From Apoda limacodes (taxonomy: Eukaryota > Arthropoda > Insecta > Lepidoptera > Limacodidae), in contig OX291558.1 in NCBI GenBank assembly GCA_946406115.1, positions 19,460,205 to 19,524,204 of the forward strand: a DNA stretch of 64,000 bases, read 5' to 3'. The translations under genes and the position numbers were made by a program. Below are positions 11,195-23,203 of the stretch, piece by piece (the stretch's first letter is position 1; every line of letters starts with the position of its first letter). The notes below the pieces were generated by a model. It saw only the letters and a list, made by a program, of their open reading frames with translations. It was not told where the DNA came from and did not search any database.

Positions 11195-12836
11195 AAGTAT
11201 TAGCTTTTAAACATTCTAAATGCTACTAATTTAAAACTGGATTAAAATCAATTAAAATAAGTGAATGTAGTATTTGGGTAACTCATTGTCTTTTTTTTAA
11301 AAGTATCCGTACCTAAGGGTGCCAACGGAGCAATACTTAGCAATAGCTAAGTCTTACGCAGGCTGTCTGTCTGTCCGACCTTTAAAAGGCTATCCATCTA
11401 TCTATCTTTTAGACGAACGTGAATAGAAGTCTGAAGTTTTCACAGAATATGTATTATTATAAATTTTTCAACAAATAATAAAAAAAGACAAATGGATTTT
11501 TTGTTTATGCTCTATCGTAAAAATGGTATCACATACAAGATTTAAACTTAAAACCATTATAGTGTAAGCTCTATTGTAAAACAAAAAATAATAAAAACCG
11601 GTCAAGGTCGAGACGGGAAAAATAAAGTGTACGACACGCAATTGGTCGTTTTTTCTAGTATTTATATACCAAACAATATCACTTTCCGGTTCTATGGTAC
11701 TTTACCCAACCTCCGAACTTGCTCATTAATGTTGATGAAGCTTATTTTAAAGCTTCAAATGCTAGTATAACACTACAATGGTTTTAAAAGCAGCTAACAG
11801 AGGTTTATAAGGGTTAACTTAGTAAGAAGTATTAACTACTGTAGCAGGTTATTGTATATTACTGGTACCTATATCCACTATATAGGTAACTCTTTCAGCT
11901 GTTAAAGCTGTAAAAAGGTCCCATAGCAGTTAAAGCTGTAAAAAGGTGTTACCTGACTCTTATAAACTACTTAAATTCTTGTATGATTCTAATAAGATCT
12001 GTGAGTTCTATATAATTGATAATAATTAAAACAATAGTACAACCAAAGTTTTCAGCGTTGGAAAACAACGTTATGCAACCTAAAGCTATACAGTGGATTC
12101 TAGAAAAGTTATTTTAACCCTATTTTAAAAATTAGGGTTTTACAAAAAGGCTTATTACTGCTATTGAACAGAAATTAGTGCTATAAAAGTGCTGGAGGAA
12201 GGCATAAATCGCCATTTTTAGGACAATCACTAATACTATATAAAAATCATAATTGCATAATTATAATTCTACTAGATTTTACTTGCGAATTAAAGCTATG
12301 ATTTTTATAACAAAAACCAAATTTAACATAAAATCAAGCTTTAATTATATTAAATTATTAAATTAATATAATATTATTTATATATATAAAATATTAATAT
12401 TATAAATTTAGTAATAAAAATACGCACTGCCTATAATCAATTAGTAGGTTTTGTGTAAAATCTTGGATAAACTGAGGGCGCATTGAAATTGAGATGTAAA
12501 ATATCATAATAAAGGGTTTTCCAATAAGGGTTTCAATTTTACTAGCCAGCTATTTGATCACCTATCAATTTTAAGCTGTCATCTTTTGACATTTGACAAG
12601 TAAAAACAACGCCATTATTAAAAATGTAAGAACTTGGATGTTACGATTTTCGCACCATATTTGCTCTGTTTCTTATGTGTTAATTGTATGCCGCTCATTT
12701 GATTAGTATAGGCGATGTCTGTTATTTTGTGTATATGTTGTCTATTCTAAGTAAAAAAACTAAGTAGAATTTGAAACTGCAATCTTCAGGCTAAAAATGC
12801 CGCTAAAAATTTTCACAATATATGAAATATTCCACA
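11195..12836. other. No gene seen; short repeats only
   Basis: AT-rich. A 19-bp sequence, GTTAAAGCTGTAAAAAGGT, occurs twice (about 11899 and 11929). 11300-11400 holds a scrap of a dispersed lepidopteran repeat (CCGTACCTAAGGGTGCC, then a GTCTGTCTGTCC run). I see no exons of the LRR gene here. Confidence 0.5.
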
Positions 12837-15310
12837 ATTCAATTCAATTTATTTATTTGCTGCAGTATAGGTACAAAATGATCTTAAATATAAACATGAT
12901 CTTAAACAAATCACCTAACTATACGCTACCTCTTTCAGGCATGCAAATGTTATTTGTAGATAAACAAAGCAGAGATAATAAAATTAAAACTTAACTAATT
13001 AGCATTTATGATCAATTTCAACAAGCAGTAATTGAAAATAAAACATAACTAATTAACATTTACAGATTTATGTATAATATTATAACTAGAAATCAACTTT
13101 AACTTGAGCCGTAACGGTACCTTCATTAAATCTGTGAGTTATATAAGTTATAAATATTTTTAGTATTACATTATATATAGTCATTTAAAATTTATCATTC
13201 AAAAATTCGTTAACCTTGTAATAAACCTTGCTTACTAGGAAAGCTCTTAATTTTTCTTGAATTTGTACATGTTATTTTCCAAGTACAAATCGTAGTGTTG
13301 ACGTCACATAGGCATGATACGCTCTTAATACTGTTTTTTGGCTCGCTGATTTACCTAATGTATATAGTGCGTAAGAGAATTGATTTAATTTTGTACACAC
13401 ATGTTCAATATTTTCCAAAATAATTTTGAATTAATATAAAGTCCTAAAAATTTAGTTTCTTCAATATTAACTATATTTTTACCGTCATATCTAATATCAA
13501 TTGAGTCTTCTTGATTGTTCCTATTTTTAAATGTCATAATATTTGTTTTTTCTAGGTTATTTGATAAATTATTTAATGTCATCCAGTTAATTATATTGCC
13601 TAGTTATGGACCCAAAATACTACCTTGTGGTACTCCTGACTCTACAATTTTAGAACTGTAAACGTATTTTCTTTCGAGTTTAGTTTTTGGTCAAATTCTT
13701 GTTATTTGGGTAACCTGCTGTCGTTGTATATGGTATGACTGCATCAGATTAACCAGTACGTCCGCTAACTCCATATTTTTACAATTTGTTCAATAATATA
13801 TTAAAATCTACATAATTAAACGCATTTGTTATATCCATGTATAAAGCTGAAACCCTTATCTTGCTATGTAAGCTAACCGTTACCCTTTCAAGAAAATTAT
13901 AAATAGCCATATTTACTGTTCAATGTTTTCGAAAGCCCATTTGCTTCTCTGTTAACATGTCTTTTTTTTCAAAGTATGTATATAAGCTATTGTAGATTAT
14001 CTTTTCTAAAATCTTTGAAAATATGGATTTCATTGCTAATGGTCTAAAGTATTTAATATTGTCTTTCACGAGCTTTTTGTGGAGTGGCTCTGTTATGGAC
14101 ATTTTAAGCTTGTCTGGAAAAACACCCTGTTCGATACACAAATTAAAAATATCGCTTAGTATTGGAGCTACAATCTCTGATACCTCTTCAACGACTTTCG
14201 TGCTTATTTCGTCATATCCTGTACTGTTAGTGTTATTTAGTGTTTTAATAGTCCTAATAACGTCATGTGGTGTCACAGGCAGCATAAATAGGGAATCCTT
14301 TTCAAAAGATATTACATCACATTTGTGTTCATTTTTTGTCGGGCCTTTTTTATCTTTTATTTCTGTAAAGAAAAAAAATTCTGCTATTTGATATGGGTCT
14401 TGTATTATTTTATCGACTTTGTTTTTATTTTATTAATAACGTGCCATGTGACCTTACCTTTTTTTGTGTCTGTTTTTATGTAAAAGTCATTTTGTGATTT
14501 TTGGGTCAACTTTACTATTTTTTTCAGTTTATTTGAGACTAATTTAAACATACTTTTGTTTTGTTTGCTAGGATAAAATCTACACTTTCATAAAACGTTT
14601 ACGTTTAGAGCAAATACCTTTTGAGAACCATTTTGGACGTTTATTTATCGATATTTTTATATTTTTGGCTGTAAAACATAGGTCATAGAACTATTTGAAT
14701 AGCTCATGAAAGGCATTGAAAGCTTCATTTGAGCTTTTACACTCATACACTTTTGCAAAAGTAAGATTTCCAATAGTTGTCTTAAATTTGTGTATATTGT
14801 CTTCGTTATAGTCTCTCCTTTCTAAATACCAGTGAGTGATTGTATAATTTTTTTTTGTTGTGAATTGTAGCATTTGTGCGGTATAATCCGGTAGAGCGAA
14901 TTCTAGTACCTAACTTTTACATCTTTGAATTAATTGGGTTGGCTGTTTTATTGCTAATTTCAAGTTGTAACTCTCAACTATTTTAGTGAATTCTTGAGAA
15001 TATTTATTTATTTTAAGAATGTCAATATTGAATCTCAAGTATTTGTTTAATATGCTATCTAGCTTCTCAAAAAAAAAATCCATTGTATTATATTTAGGTA
15101 TCCGGTATATGCAAATAATAATTATTTTTTGTTCGATTAAATTTATGCCACATCATTCCATGATACAGTTAATACTTATTGTCTTAATTTCATTAATTAT
15201 TTTAAATTTATGATGGTTTCCCACTTCTATTTTGCCTAACATAGTGACTAGCTAGTAAAAAGTTAGGTATTGTAATGTAGTCATTATCTCTTAGTATCAT
15301 ATTGTGTTTC
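12837..15310 (-). mobile_element. CR1/Jockey-type LINE, decayed copy with TTGAA tail
   Basis: This minus-strand element ends (at low coordinate) in AATAAATAAA followed by TTGAA repeats, and its coding remnants run up to about 15310. A tail of short tandem repeats instead of pure poly(A) is typical of CR1-related LINEs. The 5' end is lost or unrecognisable. Confidence 0.7.
13183..15260 (-). pseudogene. LINE endonuclease-reverse transcriptase, many frameshifts and an internal deletion
   Basis: Pieces of one ORF2 appear in order on the minus strand. There is an AP-endonuclease remnant (IIICIYRIPKYN, FFFEKLDSILNKYL; about 15100-15200) and a linker (14691-14873 and on to RPKWFSKGIC). RT boxes follow in 14285-13920 (TGYDEISTKVV, YFRPLAMKSIFSKILEK, KQMGFRKH), then ALYMDITNAFNYVDFN and GVPQGSILGP. 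Directly after ILGP comes a stop, then MTLNNLSNNLEKTNIMTF, so the segment holding the catalytic F/YADD box is deleted near 13600. The C-terminal RAFLVSKVYYKVNEFL occurs near 13200-13260. It is dead: stops, shifts and loss of the active site. Confidence 0.75.
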
Positions 15311-15329
15311 GTTATACATAAATAATAAA

Positions 15330-15714
15330 AAAAAAATTGTTTTATTGACAGGTATGAACACTATGAACCCAGGTTTTACATGATATTTAAGTCTAAATTA
15401 AATCCAATCAGATCAATCAAATTAAGTTAAATCAAATTAAATTAAATTATTCCTATACTATAATATATAGTTATATATAATATATACAGTCACACATGTA
15501 TAAACATTTAAATATAGATTAGAATAGATTCACAGTTAATTAAGCCAAATCAATTATTATACCATATCAAAATTATATTAAACAATTAAAAATTAGTATT
15601 TATTTATTTTTACATTAAATTAAATTAAATTATTTCTTTTGTATATATACAGACAAGATACACATGTATTTATTATGTTTATGTTTATTTGTTAAATTAA
15701 ATTAAATTAAAGCA
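15330..15714. repeat. AT-rich block with repeated TTAAATTAAATTAAAT tracts
   Basis: Three TTAAA-repeat tracts (about 15421-15450, 15612-15632 and 15693-15710) alternate with related TATATATACAG...ACACATGTAT segments, so the block looks like duplicated LINE 3' ends. The last tract abuts the stop of the LINE at 15715 and probably is its tail on the minus strand (TTTAA repeats). Confidence 0.5.
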
Positions 15715-16630
15715 CTATGCAGTCAAAATAGCCTGTTTTCTTAACATGTAAGTGGTATGGAAAACCGCCCTTACTATTTCATTGTTACACTTCATCAGCC
15801 TCATATGAAAGGAGGCCCTATGCCTTCGTAAAACAGCAAAGAAGTGATCAACCCTGTTCTCGGCAAACATGCCAGACGCGCTACATCGCCAGGGCAGGTG
15901 GAGCATGGCCCTAAAGGCATTGTTGTATTGCACACGAAGAGCGTTATATGCTCTTTTTTTGTTTGGTGTAGAATGCCTGACAGTATGCCTTGAACAGGGT
16001 CACTTTGACTTGGTTTGAACAGTGACTAAATCTCCTGGCTAGCTTGTTACTCCTACAGGCAATACCTCTGCACTGTCTCCAAATCAATATCATCTAACAA
16101 GTTACTCGATATTATGTGACCAAGGTATTTAAATGAGTCGACAATTTTCAGAGTAGTGCCACATAAGTTTACAGGAGGTATAACACTTGGGCCTTTACCA
16201 TACTTGGAGATCATAACTTCAGCTTTGCTAACATTATACAGCGGATGATGAGTAGCCGCATATTGTTCGCATATTGCTATAAGTCTCCTTAGGCCATTTA
16301 CTGAGGGGCTGAGCAGCACCATATCGTCTGCATAGCTTAGGTTGTTAAGACATTCTCCACCAATGTTGCGGCCGGGTCTGGTACCGCTCAGCTCCTCGAT
16401 TAGCTTGTCGATATATAAATTAAATAGAAAGGGTGACGTCACTCCACCCTGTCTGACCCCACAGGTCCTAGTATAGTATTATATAATCTGTGCCACAGGT
16501 AAGTGTATAGCTATCTGAAACAGCATTACCCCATTTAACCTCGTTAGTCTGATTTGAATACCAGAATTCTAATAGGTCTACAATGTCATGAGGTACCTCA
16601 GTGTTACGTAGTTTGCTTAGGGCTGCCATC
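15715..16630 (-). pseudogene. Reverse transcriptase fragment with frameshifts and a small insertion
   Basis: The minus strand reads, in order: LRNTEVPHDIVDLLEFWY and VKWGNAVSDSYTLTCG, then (after a 26-bp insert at 16467-16492) GVRQGGVTSPFLFNLYIDKL. The catalytic LSYADDMVLLSPS follows, then VDSFKYLGHIISS, RFSHCSNQVKVTLFKAYCQA and QYNNAFRAMLHLPW. The YADD box is intact, but at least three frame changes separate the parts. It is the central-to-C-terminal part of a non-LTR RT that I recognise as common in moths; the exact clade is not certain. Confidence 0.75.
16459..16500. mobile_element. 26-bp insert flanked by an 8-bp direct duplication
   Basis: CCACAGGT occurs at 16459-16466 and again at 16493-16500, with a 26-bp insert (16467-16492) between. 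Removing the insert and one copy of the 8-mer restores the LINE frame, reading TLTCGVRQGG across the site. The insert shares 23 bases with 2969-2991. The 8-bp size fits hAT- or P-type target duplications, so this may be a deletion remnant of such an element. Confidence 0.75.
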
Positions 16631-16659
16631 TCTATAACCTGCCGCCCAGGACCGAAAGG

Positions 16660-18540
16660 GTAAAAACCCCGAATTTTGGAGCATTGACCCCGGACATTTC
16701 AATATTTTTTATTCACTTTTAGCTCTGTTAAAGAATACATTTTACTCCCTACTTTATTGAAAAAAACATGGAATTTTAAGGCTTTTTTCGGATAAAATAG
16801 GGTGTTTTACTCATTATAGCGAGGTGTTTGTGAGTAATAGAGTATTTTGTTTTAAATAATTAATATCTTTGCCTTTCGGCTCATTCTTTAACCTTCACTT
16901 AACATAAATACAATAAATGAACCTTATATCAATTCCCCAGTTAGTAAAATAAAAAAAAAGTTTTCATTGTTGTTTTATTTTTCTTAATTCTTAAATCCTA
17001 AATCAGAAAGTTATTTGTTATTTATAACTGAGGAACTAAGGAACTGGTTTTTTTTTATTTCTTTAATTATTTATTTGTCGTACATGTTTATTTCTTTATA
17101 TTGCAATCAAACAAAATACAATTTGCTAGTGAAACAGTTCATAGTATTATTCAACAAAAGTAAATCAGTCCTTCGTTTTTATATAATTAATACTTTAAAA
17201 ACTTAAAGTAATAAAACAAAAAAAAATATGTAACAAGGTTAACTAAATTTAATCAAATTCAACAAAACAACGTCTTAACTGAAGAAACTTGTAGCTGTAT
17301 TAGTCTTATAAAAAAGTTAAGTAGTATTTTAACAAAGACAGTATTTTTAAACCACTAATAGATATCTCACTTTTCACTTAATAATAATAATATCACATTT
17401 TTTCTTCCTTTAAGTAAATAAAATAATAGTAGATTATACAACATAAGAGATTTAATTCGAGGGACTAAGTTGGATTTCGATAGCAGCGAGGGATTCTAAA
17501 GTAGAATCCTGAGGGGAGCGATACCTGTTTGTATACTCTAATATTTACCATGGACTGCGAGAAAATAAAAAGTACTAAATTTTACTTACTTTTCAGTTAC
17601 TTTATTAATATTTATCACATTTTGGTATATATTCGGTAATTATTACCGGCTGATAAGAGAACAATGACCTAAACCAACCACGATAACAATTAAAACAATT
17701 TAACAATTATTTAGGTTCAATAGAAAAAACCAACTAGATTTGGCGGGGTATGTTTTTTTTAATTGTAGGTAAAGCTCTATGAAATAGCTCCATTTAGCCA
17801 GCCAGTAGGTTCGTACAATTCGCGCTTGTTCCAAATTCAAAATGTTTTAATTCACTCAGTGAGTAAAAGTGAGTTTTATTCACTGTTATCGATGAATGCC
17901 CTTTTACGAGTGGCAATGGTAAGAAACATTTTTCTTAATAATTCTAACAACAATCTAGTTATACTTATCGATCTCGTTTAATAGCCTTCAAAACTTCTTT
18001 TTTAATAAATAAAAAGTTATAAAACTCGGTATATCTTTATAGTCTCTTAAATTAAATTTAATTTTAAGCAGTGACGTGACTGTTTCAAAATTAAATGAAT
18101 TTCTTTCTTTTATCCACTTCTGAGTCAATGCACATTATTGGCAAAGATGCAAAAAAAAAACTGAGCTATTTTCAGTAATTCTGAATGTAATAGGGCATTT
18201 TATGTTCTAAAGAATCGCAACCATAGTTGATTTGCATTTAGAAGTTTATCTTCTTCGCTGAGATTTAGACAAAAAGATTTTAAACCCACTCATCTATCAA
18301 TTCTTCTTTTTGAAAAAAAAAAGGATAGTGACTTCGATGACAGCCCATAGAGTATTTTCATATAAACTCGGCAAATACATCCAGTTAAATTTATCAAATT
18401 GTTTTAAAGGCTACATCTAACCTTCAATGTACATTTTCATTTTAAAAGAACAGTTTTAGAACTCATGTTTTATCTTCTCGTCGTTTCTGTTTAAAATACT
18501 TCTAACACATTAAGGGCACAAAGCTTTCTTTGATTCTGAC
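16660..18540. other. No gene seen
   Basis: AT-rich sequence. A short inverted repeat, GGATTCTAAAGTAGAATCC, near 17490 lies in a scrap (GATAGCAGCGAGGGATTCT) that resembles a common moth repeat. There are no coding motifs. Confidence 0.5.
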
Positions 18541-20140
18541 TGATTCTGATTTTTTTATTAGATCTGAGAATGTTTCGGGTTTTTAGCACCTAATTTTCGC
18601 TTTTTCCTAATTTTTCGATTTTGCTGTGCAAGATATGCATAATGGAGTGGAAGAGAAGCAAATAAGCCAAAGACAGCGGGTTTTGGAAAAAAAATTACGA
18701 AGGGTGGTCTATGAATAGTTTTGAAGTAGTTGCAAAATAAGGTTTCCATGTTAAAAAAAGGAAAATGTGACTGGCAGGCTTTACCATTTGTTCGTGAAAT
18801 ATTTTAATCGCAAACAAAGGAGTTTCTGACATTTCAATACAACAAAACAAAAAAAACCAAGCAAGTTCTTCAAAAATATCTACATTTTTTGTGACATCAA
18901 GTTAGGAAGACCTCCAAATTCGAGCAACTGAAGCCGCACTTGTTTATAACGCAGTCGGCCATCACTTGTCCTTTATTTCCTTGGATTGTACTTGAGCCTG
19001 CAATCGCGAAATATTCTCGGAGTCAGATACCGCAAAAAAACTGTCATGTAGGTAATCTTACTAAAACTACAGTAATAGCTACAGGAGTAGTAGTAGTAGT
19101 AGTAGTAGTAGTAGAGAGGCTTAAAGCCTTTTGCCGATTGCCGAACTTACAAACGATTAACAAAACATACCATTTATCAGCGCGGCTACTGATGCCAACA
19201 ACCATGGAAACACAAAATCATTTCCTTTGGTAATAATTCAATATTTTGATGTAAAGAACGGAATCACGACGTAAATACTTGAAGTTGAGACCACACCAAA
19301 TTAAACATCTGAGATCATTTCAAAACTGGGACCTAATTCTCACTTCATCCGAGATAATCTCGTATTAGAGATTATCTGGAAGGCACTATCTCGATTGTAA
19401 AATTTCGATCATCGATATCATTTTCGCATTTTTTTATTTGTTATTTTGGTTGAAAATTTAAGGTGTTTCTTATTTTTCAAAGGTGTAATCATGTTTATTA
19501 TTTACCACCTAGTATTATCAAAATACTACGCAGCACTAAAGATGGCGCTGCCGGACCTCAAACAGTGTATGTGATGTAATCTAGTGTTTGTTATGATGGA
19601 AATCAATAGAAATATAAGAATATTATAGTCATGGGTGACTTTGATAATTGCAAAAATCGTCCAATCAATCAATTGAGAAAAGACTAGTAATGTATTACGT
19701 AATAAATACGTAATAATTAGGTAAAAAAATATCATATTTGGTAATGTAAGTAATTTTTTCCGCTCTTTTAATTACTCTGACTTACATTTTAGAAATTTAC
19801 TTTAGTAGAATTAATGTTTAGAACCCAATCATTTTGAACTAAATTTGCCATGATTCGAATGCGAGATGTAGTCTCGAACGGTCCCTACCACTGGACATTA
19901 CCAGAATTGCTACACTACATTTTCGTTCGAGAAAAGTTTAAATTCGTACTTTATTTTGAGAGATCCATTCGATCGCGTGAGAATTGGCTCCCTGATTCTA
20001 ATAATTTACTATCCTTTTCACATGTTTTAAGCTATTTCTATCTAACATGATTCACAGTAAAACGGTATTTGTAATGTTAAGCCATTCTTTGAAAGAATAC
20101 TTATCTTCAGGTTGTTTTACTTGTATGATGTGGGTACTTT
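18541..20140. other. No gene seen; microsatellite and small hairpin
   Basis: Open frames here (18558-18749 -, 18940-19233 +, 19850-20050 +) have no recognisable domain. A 10-bp perfect inverted repeat, AGATAATCTC and GAGATTATCT (19352-19377), and a trinucleotide run are the only structures. Confidence 0.45.
19086..19114. repeat. AGT trinucleotide microsatellite
   Basis: About nine uninterrupted AGT/GTA units. Confidence 0.9.
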
Positions 20141-20141
20141 G

Positions 20142-20320
20142 ATGTTTGCGGCACCATCGCCAGCGAGGCGCGCAGGAAGCGGCGGCAGCGGCGACGCGAA
20201 AGCGGTATAAGTCATCTTTGGCGGCAGGTTTCGACCGGGTTACACTCGCAGCTCGGCTGCTGTTGTTCCCGGTTCCCCGTTGGTGTAAAGTCCGATAAAA
20301 TTGACGACGTCGGTCGAGAT
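20142..20320 (+). promoter_or_regulatory. CpG-rich island with a possible short first coding exon
   Basis: This block is much richer in G, C and CpG than its flanks. From the ATG at 20142 the frame reads MFAAPSPARRAGSGGSGD, then AKA, and meets GTATAAGT at 20205, a plausible splice donor, just before an in-frame TAA. Gly/Ser/Ala-rich N-termini are common in insect regulatory genes, but I recognise no gene. It may equally be a promoter or a foreign GC-rich insert. Confidence 0.25.
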
Positions 20321-20340
20321 CAATCAGCTGAATACACTGT

Positions 20341-21330
20341 GGTTGACTGGGCTTACCACAGGAAGACAGAAATGTTGGAACTAAATTCTTAAATAAATCT
20401 TGTTATCTATTTTAGTATTTCTCACTTTTGTTGGCTTATAACAGACAAATATTTTCGGCTATAAAAGGCCAATCAAATAATTTACCAATTGCCTAGAAAC
20501 AGTTGTACATTTAAATATGTTTCTGCTCACTATTGTTTTGTAACATTTAATTTAGCGAGTGCTAATTTAATCACATGATTAAAAATAATAGAACTGGTGT
20601 ACAAACGTACAATACTCTTGTGAGTCCTGTTTTAGATAAACTCGATCACTAGATACTAGGTATTAACAGTTACCATTAAACATGGCATGCAATATTTGAA
20701 GATTAGTGTTCTACAACATTAGATACATTGTGTTAGTTATTACAATATACAGTTTATTTAGCCTATATCTATATAAATACATCGAAACCTCTAGTCATCA
20801 ATTTGGCATAACTTATAAAATATATAGATAGATAGAAAAGACATAGTTTGGAATAATTAAAGTTACTAAACATATACAGATTCAAAAAAAGAAAAAATAT
20901 TTCATGTCTAATAAAAAAAAAACTCACTACGGTTGTGGTTAACTAATTAATTGATCATTTGTTTGAGATATTTTGTCCTCTATAATATTTGTTTCTAACA
21001 AATCACTTTAAAACTTACCTTGAAGTTTTAGATAACTACTGATATTACCTGAATGCACAGTAAAGCAACATGTGCGTAGATGACAAAATTCTTCTTTGTT
21101 TTATCACGATTTTTAAACTTTTCACTATGTCTATCTCTAATCTCTCTTCTCTATCTCTAATCCATAACGCCTTTCCGTTTCTGACTATTAAAGACTTATT
21201 ATATACCTTATTATTTTTGAAGGCGAACAAATTGCCGTGTGCCTTGAACAGCACAAAAAGATGTGATGGCAATCAGATGCGGGCAATATGAAGGGGTATA
21301 AGGTATAAATCGCGCCACGTAAGTTGAACC
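20341..21330. other. No gene seen
   Basis: AT-rich sequence; small overlapping frames at 21045-21291 on both strands have no motifs. Confidence 0.5.
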
Positions 21331-22072
21331 TGCGCCTTTTCCGTAAAGGAGATTTGTAAATTGTCCGGTTTGGTTTTTGAACAACCAAACAAACGAACCT
21401 ACCCAGGGCAGTGCCATCGCTGCCAAAATAACGGTCACTCGGCCAAAAACTGCAACGGCTTTCCCCGTTGCGTTAAGTGCCTTGAGGACCATAGTGGCAC
21501 AACCCTTTGCAAAAGGCAAAGGGACAACCCCGAGCCCCCAAGCTGTGTCCTATGCGGCATGGCAGGCCACCCCGCGAACTACCGCGGGTGCCCTAAGGCT
21601 CCCCGCTCGTACGCGGCGGCGGCAAATCAGGCCCCTCCCTCTACTCTTAAGGCAAGGGCGCCCGCTCCCTTCTCGGAGCGGCAATACCCCTCTCTGCCAA
21701 TTACAAAATATATTTCTGCCCCTCTGCTGCCGCAGCCTACTGCACCAGCCCCGAAGGCAGTCCCCCGTCCCACCGTATCTCAGACAGGAGACCCTTAAGG
21801 CGACTCCTGTCTCCCCGGCGCGGAAATTGGCCCCGTTGTCTCAGCCCGCGCCAAAAATGAATACAGCGGTACCTAGCCCGTCGCTAGCGTCCGCTGATGT
21901 TCTAGCAGACCTAATTGTGGTGCTAGAACTCCTCAATGATATCAACATTGAGGAAATCTCCCAGTTAGCGAACAAAATTCGCAATGAGTCGTCGGCGACG
22001 CAAAGAGTCTCGGCCGTGCTCGAGCACGCTTCCCTATTAAGTGCTTTAGAGCACTTTGCACCCTCCCACTAA
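21331..22072 (+). pseudogene. Jockey-type LINE ORF1 (gag-like zinc-knuckle protein), truncated and frameshifted
   Basis: This encodes the nucleic-acid-binding ORF1 protein of a Jockey-clade retrotransposon, which coats element RNA. After FSVKEICKLSGLVFEQP there are three zinc knuckles: CHRCQNNGHSAKNC (CX2CX4HX4C), a degenerate CVKCLEDHSGTTLC, and CVLCGMAGHPANYRGC (CX2CX4HX6C). A Pro/Ala-rich stretch follows. Near 21790 the frame shifts, and the other frame continues to an acidic helical C-terminus (ADVLADLIVVLELLNDINIE...) that stops at 22072. The usual N-terminal part is missing upstream, where stops interrupt, and no ORF2 follows. The block is GC-rich compared with its flanks, which fits a retroelement insert. 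Confidence 0.75.
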
Positions 22073-22350
22073 ACTTTTAATTACGCACAGACGATGGTAT
22101 TATTAGTAAGCTCACAGCTCAAGCGCCTTCCGCGCCCGCGTTCGCGAACACAGCTTATACAAATATAATATACAGAATATGTCGCCGCCGGCGGCGACGG
22201 AACACTAGATAGTTTTTAGCACACACACAAACACACTCAAGCGCGCGGGTATAATAGTTTCACTAATATACCCGGGCACTTTGACTATTTAGATTAAAAT
22301 AATAATAGGCGAGGGCTGAAGAGTTTCTTGCCATTTTCTTATGGTCAGAA
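22073..22350. other. GC-rich tail after the Jockey ORF1; no further coding recognised
   Basis: It contains CGCCGCCGGCGGCGACGG and a CA-rich stretch (ACACACACAAACACAC). It may be element 3' sequence, but no endonuclease or RT motif is visible. Confidence 0.4.
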
Positions 22351-22351
22351 C

Positions 22352-22390
22352 CCCTTTGCTTTTTCGAAACGGTGGTAAATTTTAGTCAGA
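22352..22390 (+). repeat. Short piece of dispersed repeat family R
   Basis: TTTTTCGAAACGGTGGTAAA resembles the 24470-24500 and 29270-29290 segments of the repeat described at 24360 and 29110. Confidence 0.4.
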
Positions 22391-23200
22391 TACAAATTTT
22401 AGTTTCTAAGAGCGGTTGCCCAAGCCGAGGTTCGTGTCCAGGACACCCTTGCGCAAACCGCCCCAACTTCTCGCTGAAGAGTGCAAGCAGCACCGCAGCA
22501 AAAGTTAGTCCGCGTGTAGTTGTAAAGGCCATCTGCGGCCAACAATTTTTGGTTCGTTAGTACATTTGTCCGTACTGTACCTGCGCAGACGGCCGCCATT
22601 TTAGGTCTACTTAAGTAGCGCGAAATATACATATCTGTCTGTAGTGGAACCTACCTACTTTGTAAATTTTAATTATAATAAGCATTTTTATTGCTTTAAA
22701 GGTGTGATTAGGACAGCTTCATCTTGCGTACTGCTGCATGTAAATTCTAATCATCCTCGGGAGAAATACGAAGTATAATGAGTGTATTACTGCGAATATA
22801 CATACAGATTTTTTTTTTTAGTTTAGTCAAAATTGTTTTAAACAAAATCTAGACAGAATGATATAAAGACTAAAGAAAAATACCTTTGATTATCGAAATT
22901 TTGAAGCAATTGTTATTTCAACACTTGTACCTATTTTAATCATTAAGAAATAACGCCTATCAATTTGTCGCTTAATGCTATAATTTCGTAAAATACGGGT
23001 TAATTTATTGGCAAATTTAATGGCTTTTGAATTTTCTGGAGTCACGTGAGAGCGTTATTTAAGCGGCCCATTGTACACGCCCGATTAAATCGAGCGACTC
23101 ACAAACAATCCCGTGTCTCATAAATATTCAATTTCCGTTTTATTAAATTCTTGAGAAAGTAATTTACTTCGCGTTCCGTTCGCATATCAATTTGCTCTTA
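22391..23200. other. No gene seen
   Basis: Mixed composition. 22399-22632 holds overlapping chance frames in a GC-richer patch. A TATTTAAG box near 23056 lacks a convincing downstream exon. Confidence 0.4.
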
Positions 23201-23203
23201 TTT

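Larger units (their letters stand above)
15689..16650 (-). mobile_element. Lepidopteran LINE (YADD type), 5'-truncated, TTTAA-repeat tail
   Basis: The minus-strand element is bounded at its 3' end by a TTTAA simple-repeat tail directly after the ORF stop, and is truncated at its 5' end near 16650, where similarity ends. The very short 3' UTR with a repeat tail resembles RTE-like elements, but the clade is uncertain. Confidence 0.65.

Noticed and set aside
12515..12660. Possible mariner-like 5' fragment (TTTCCAATAAGGGTTTCAAT)
   Set aside because: Reminiscent of moth mariner flanks, but no inverted ends or transposase sequence could be found.
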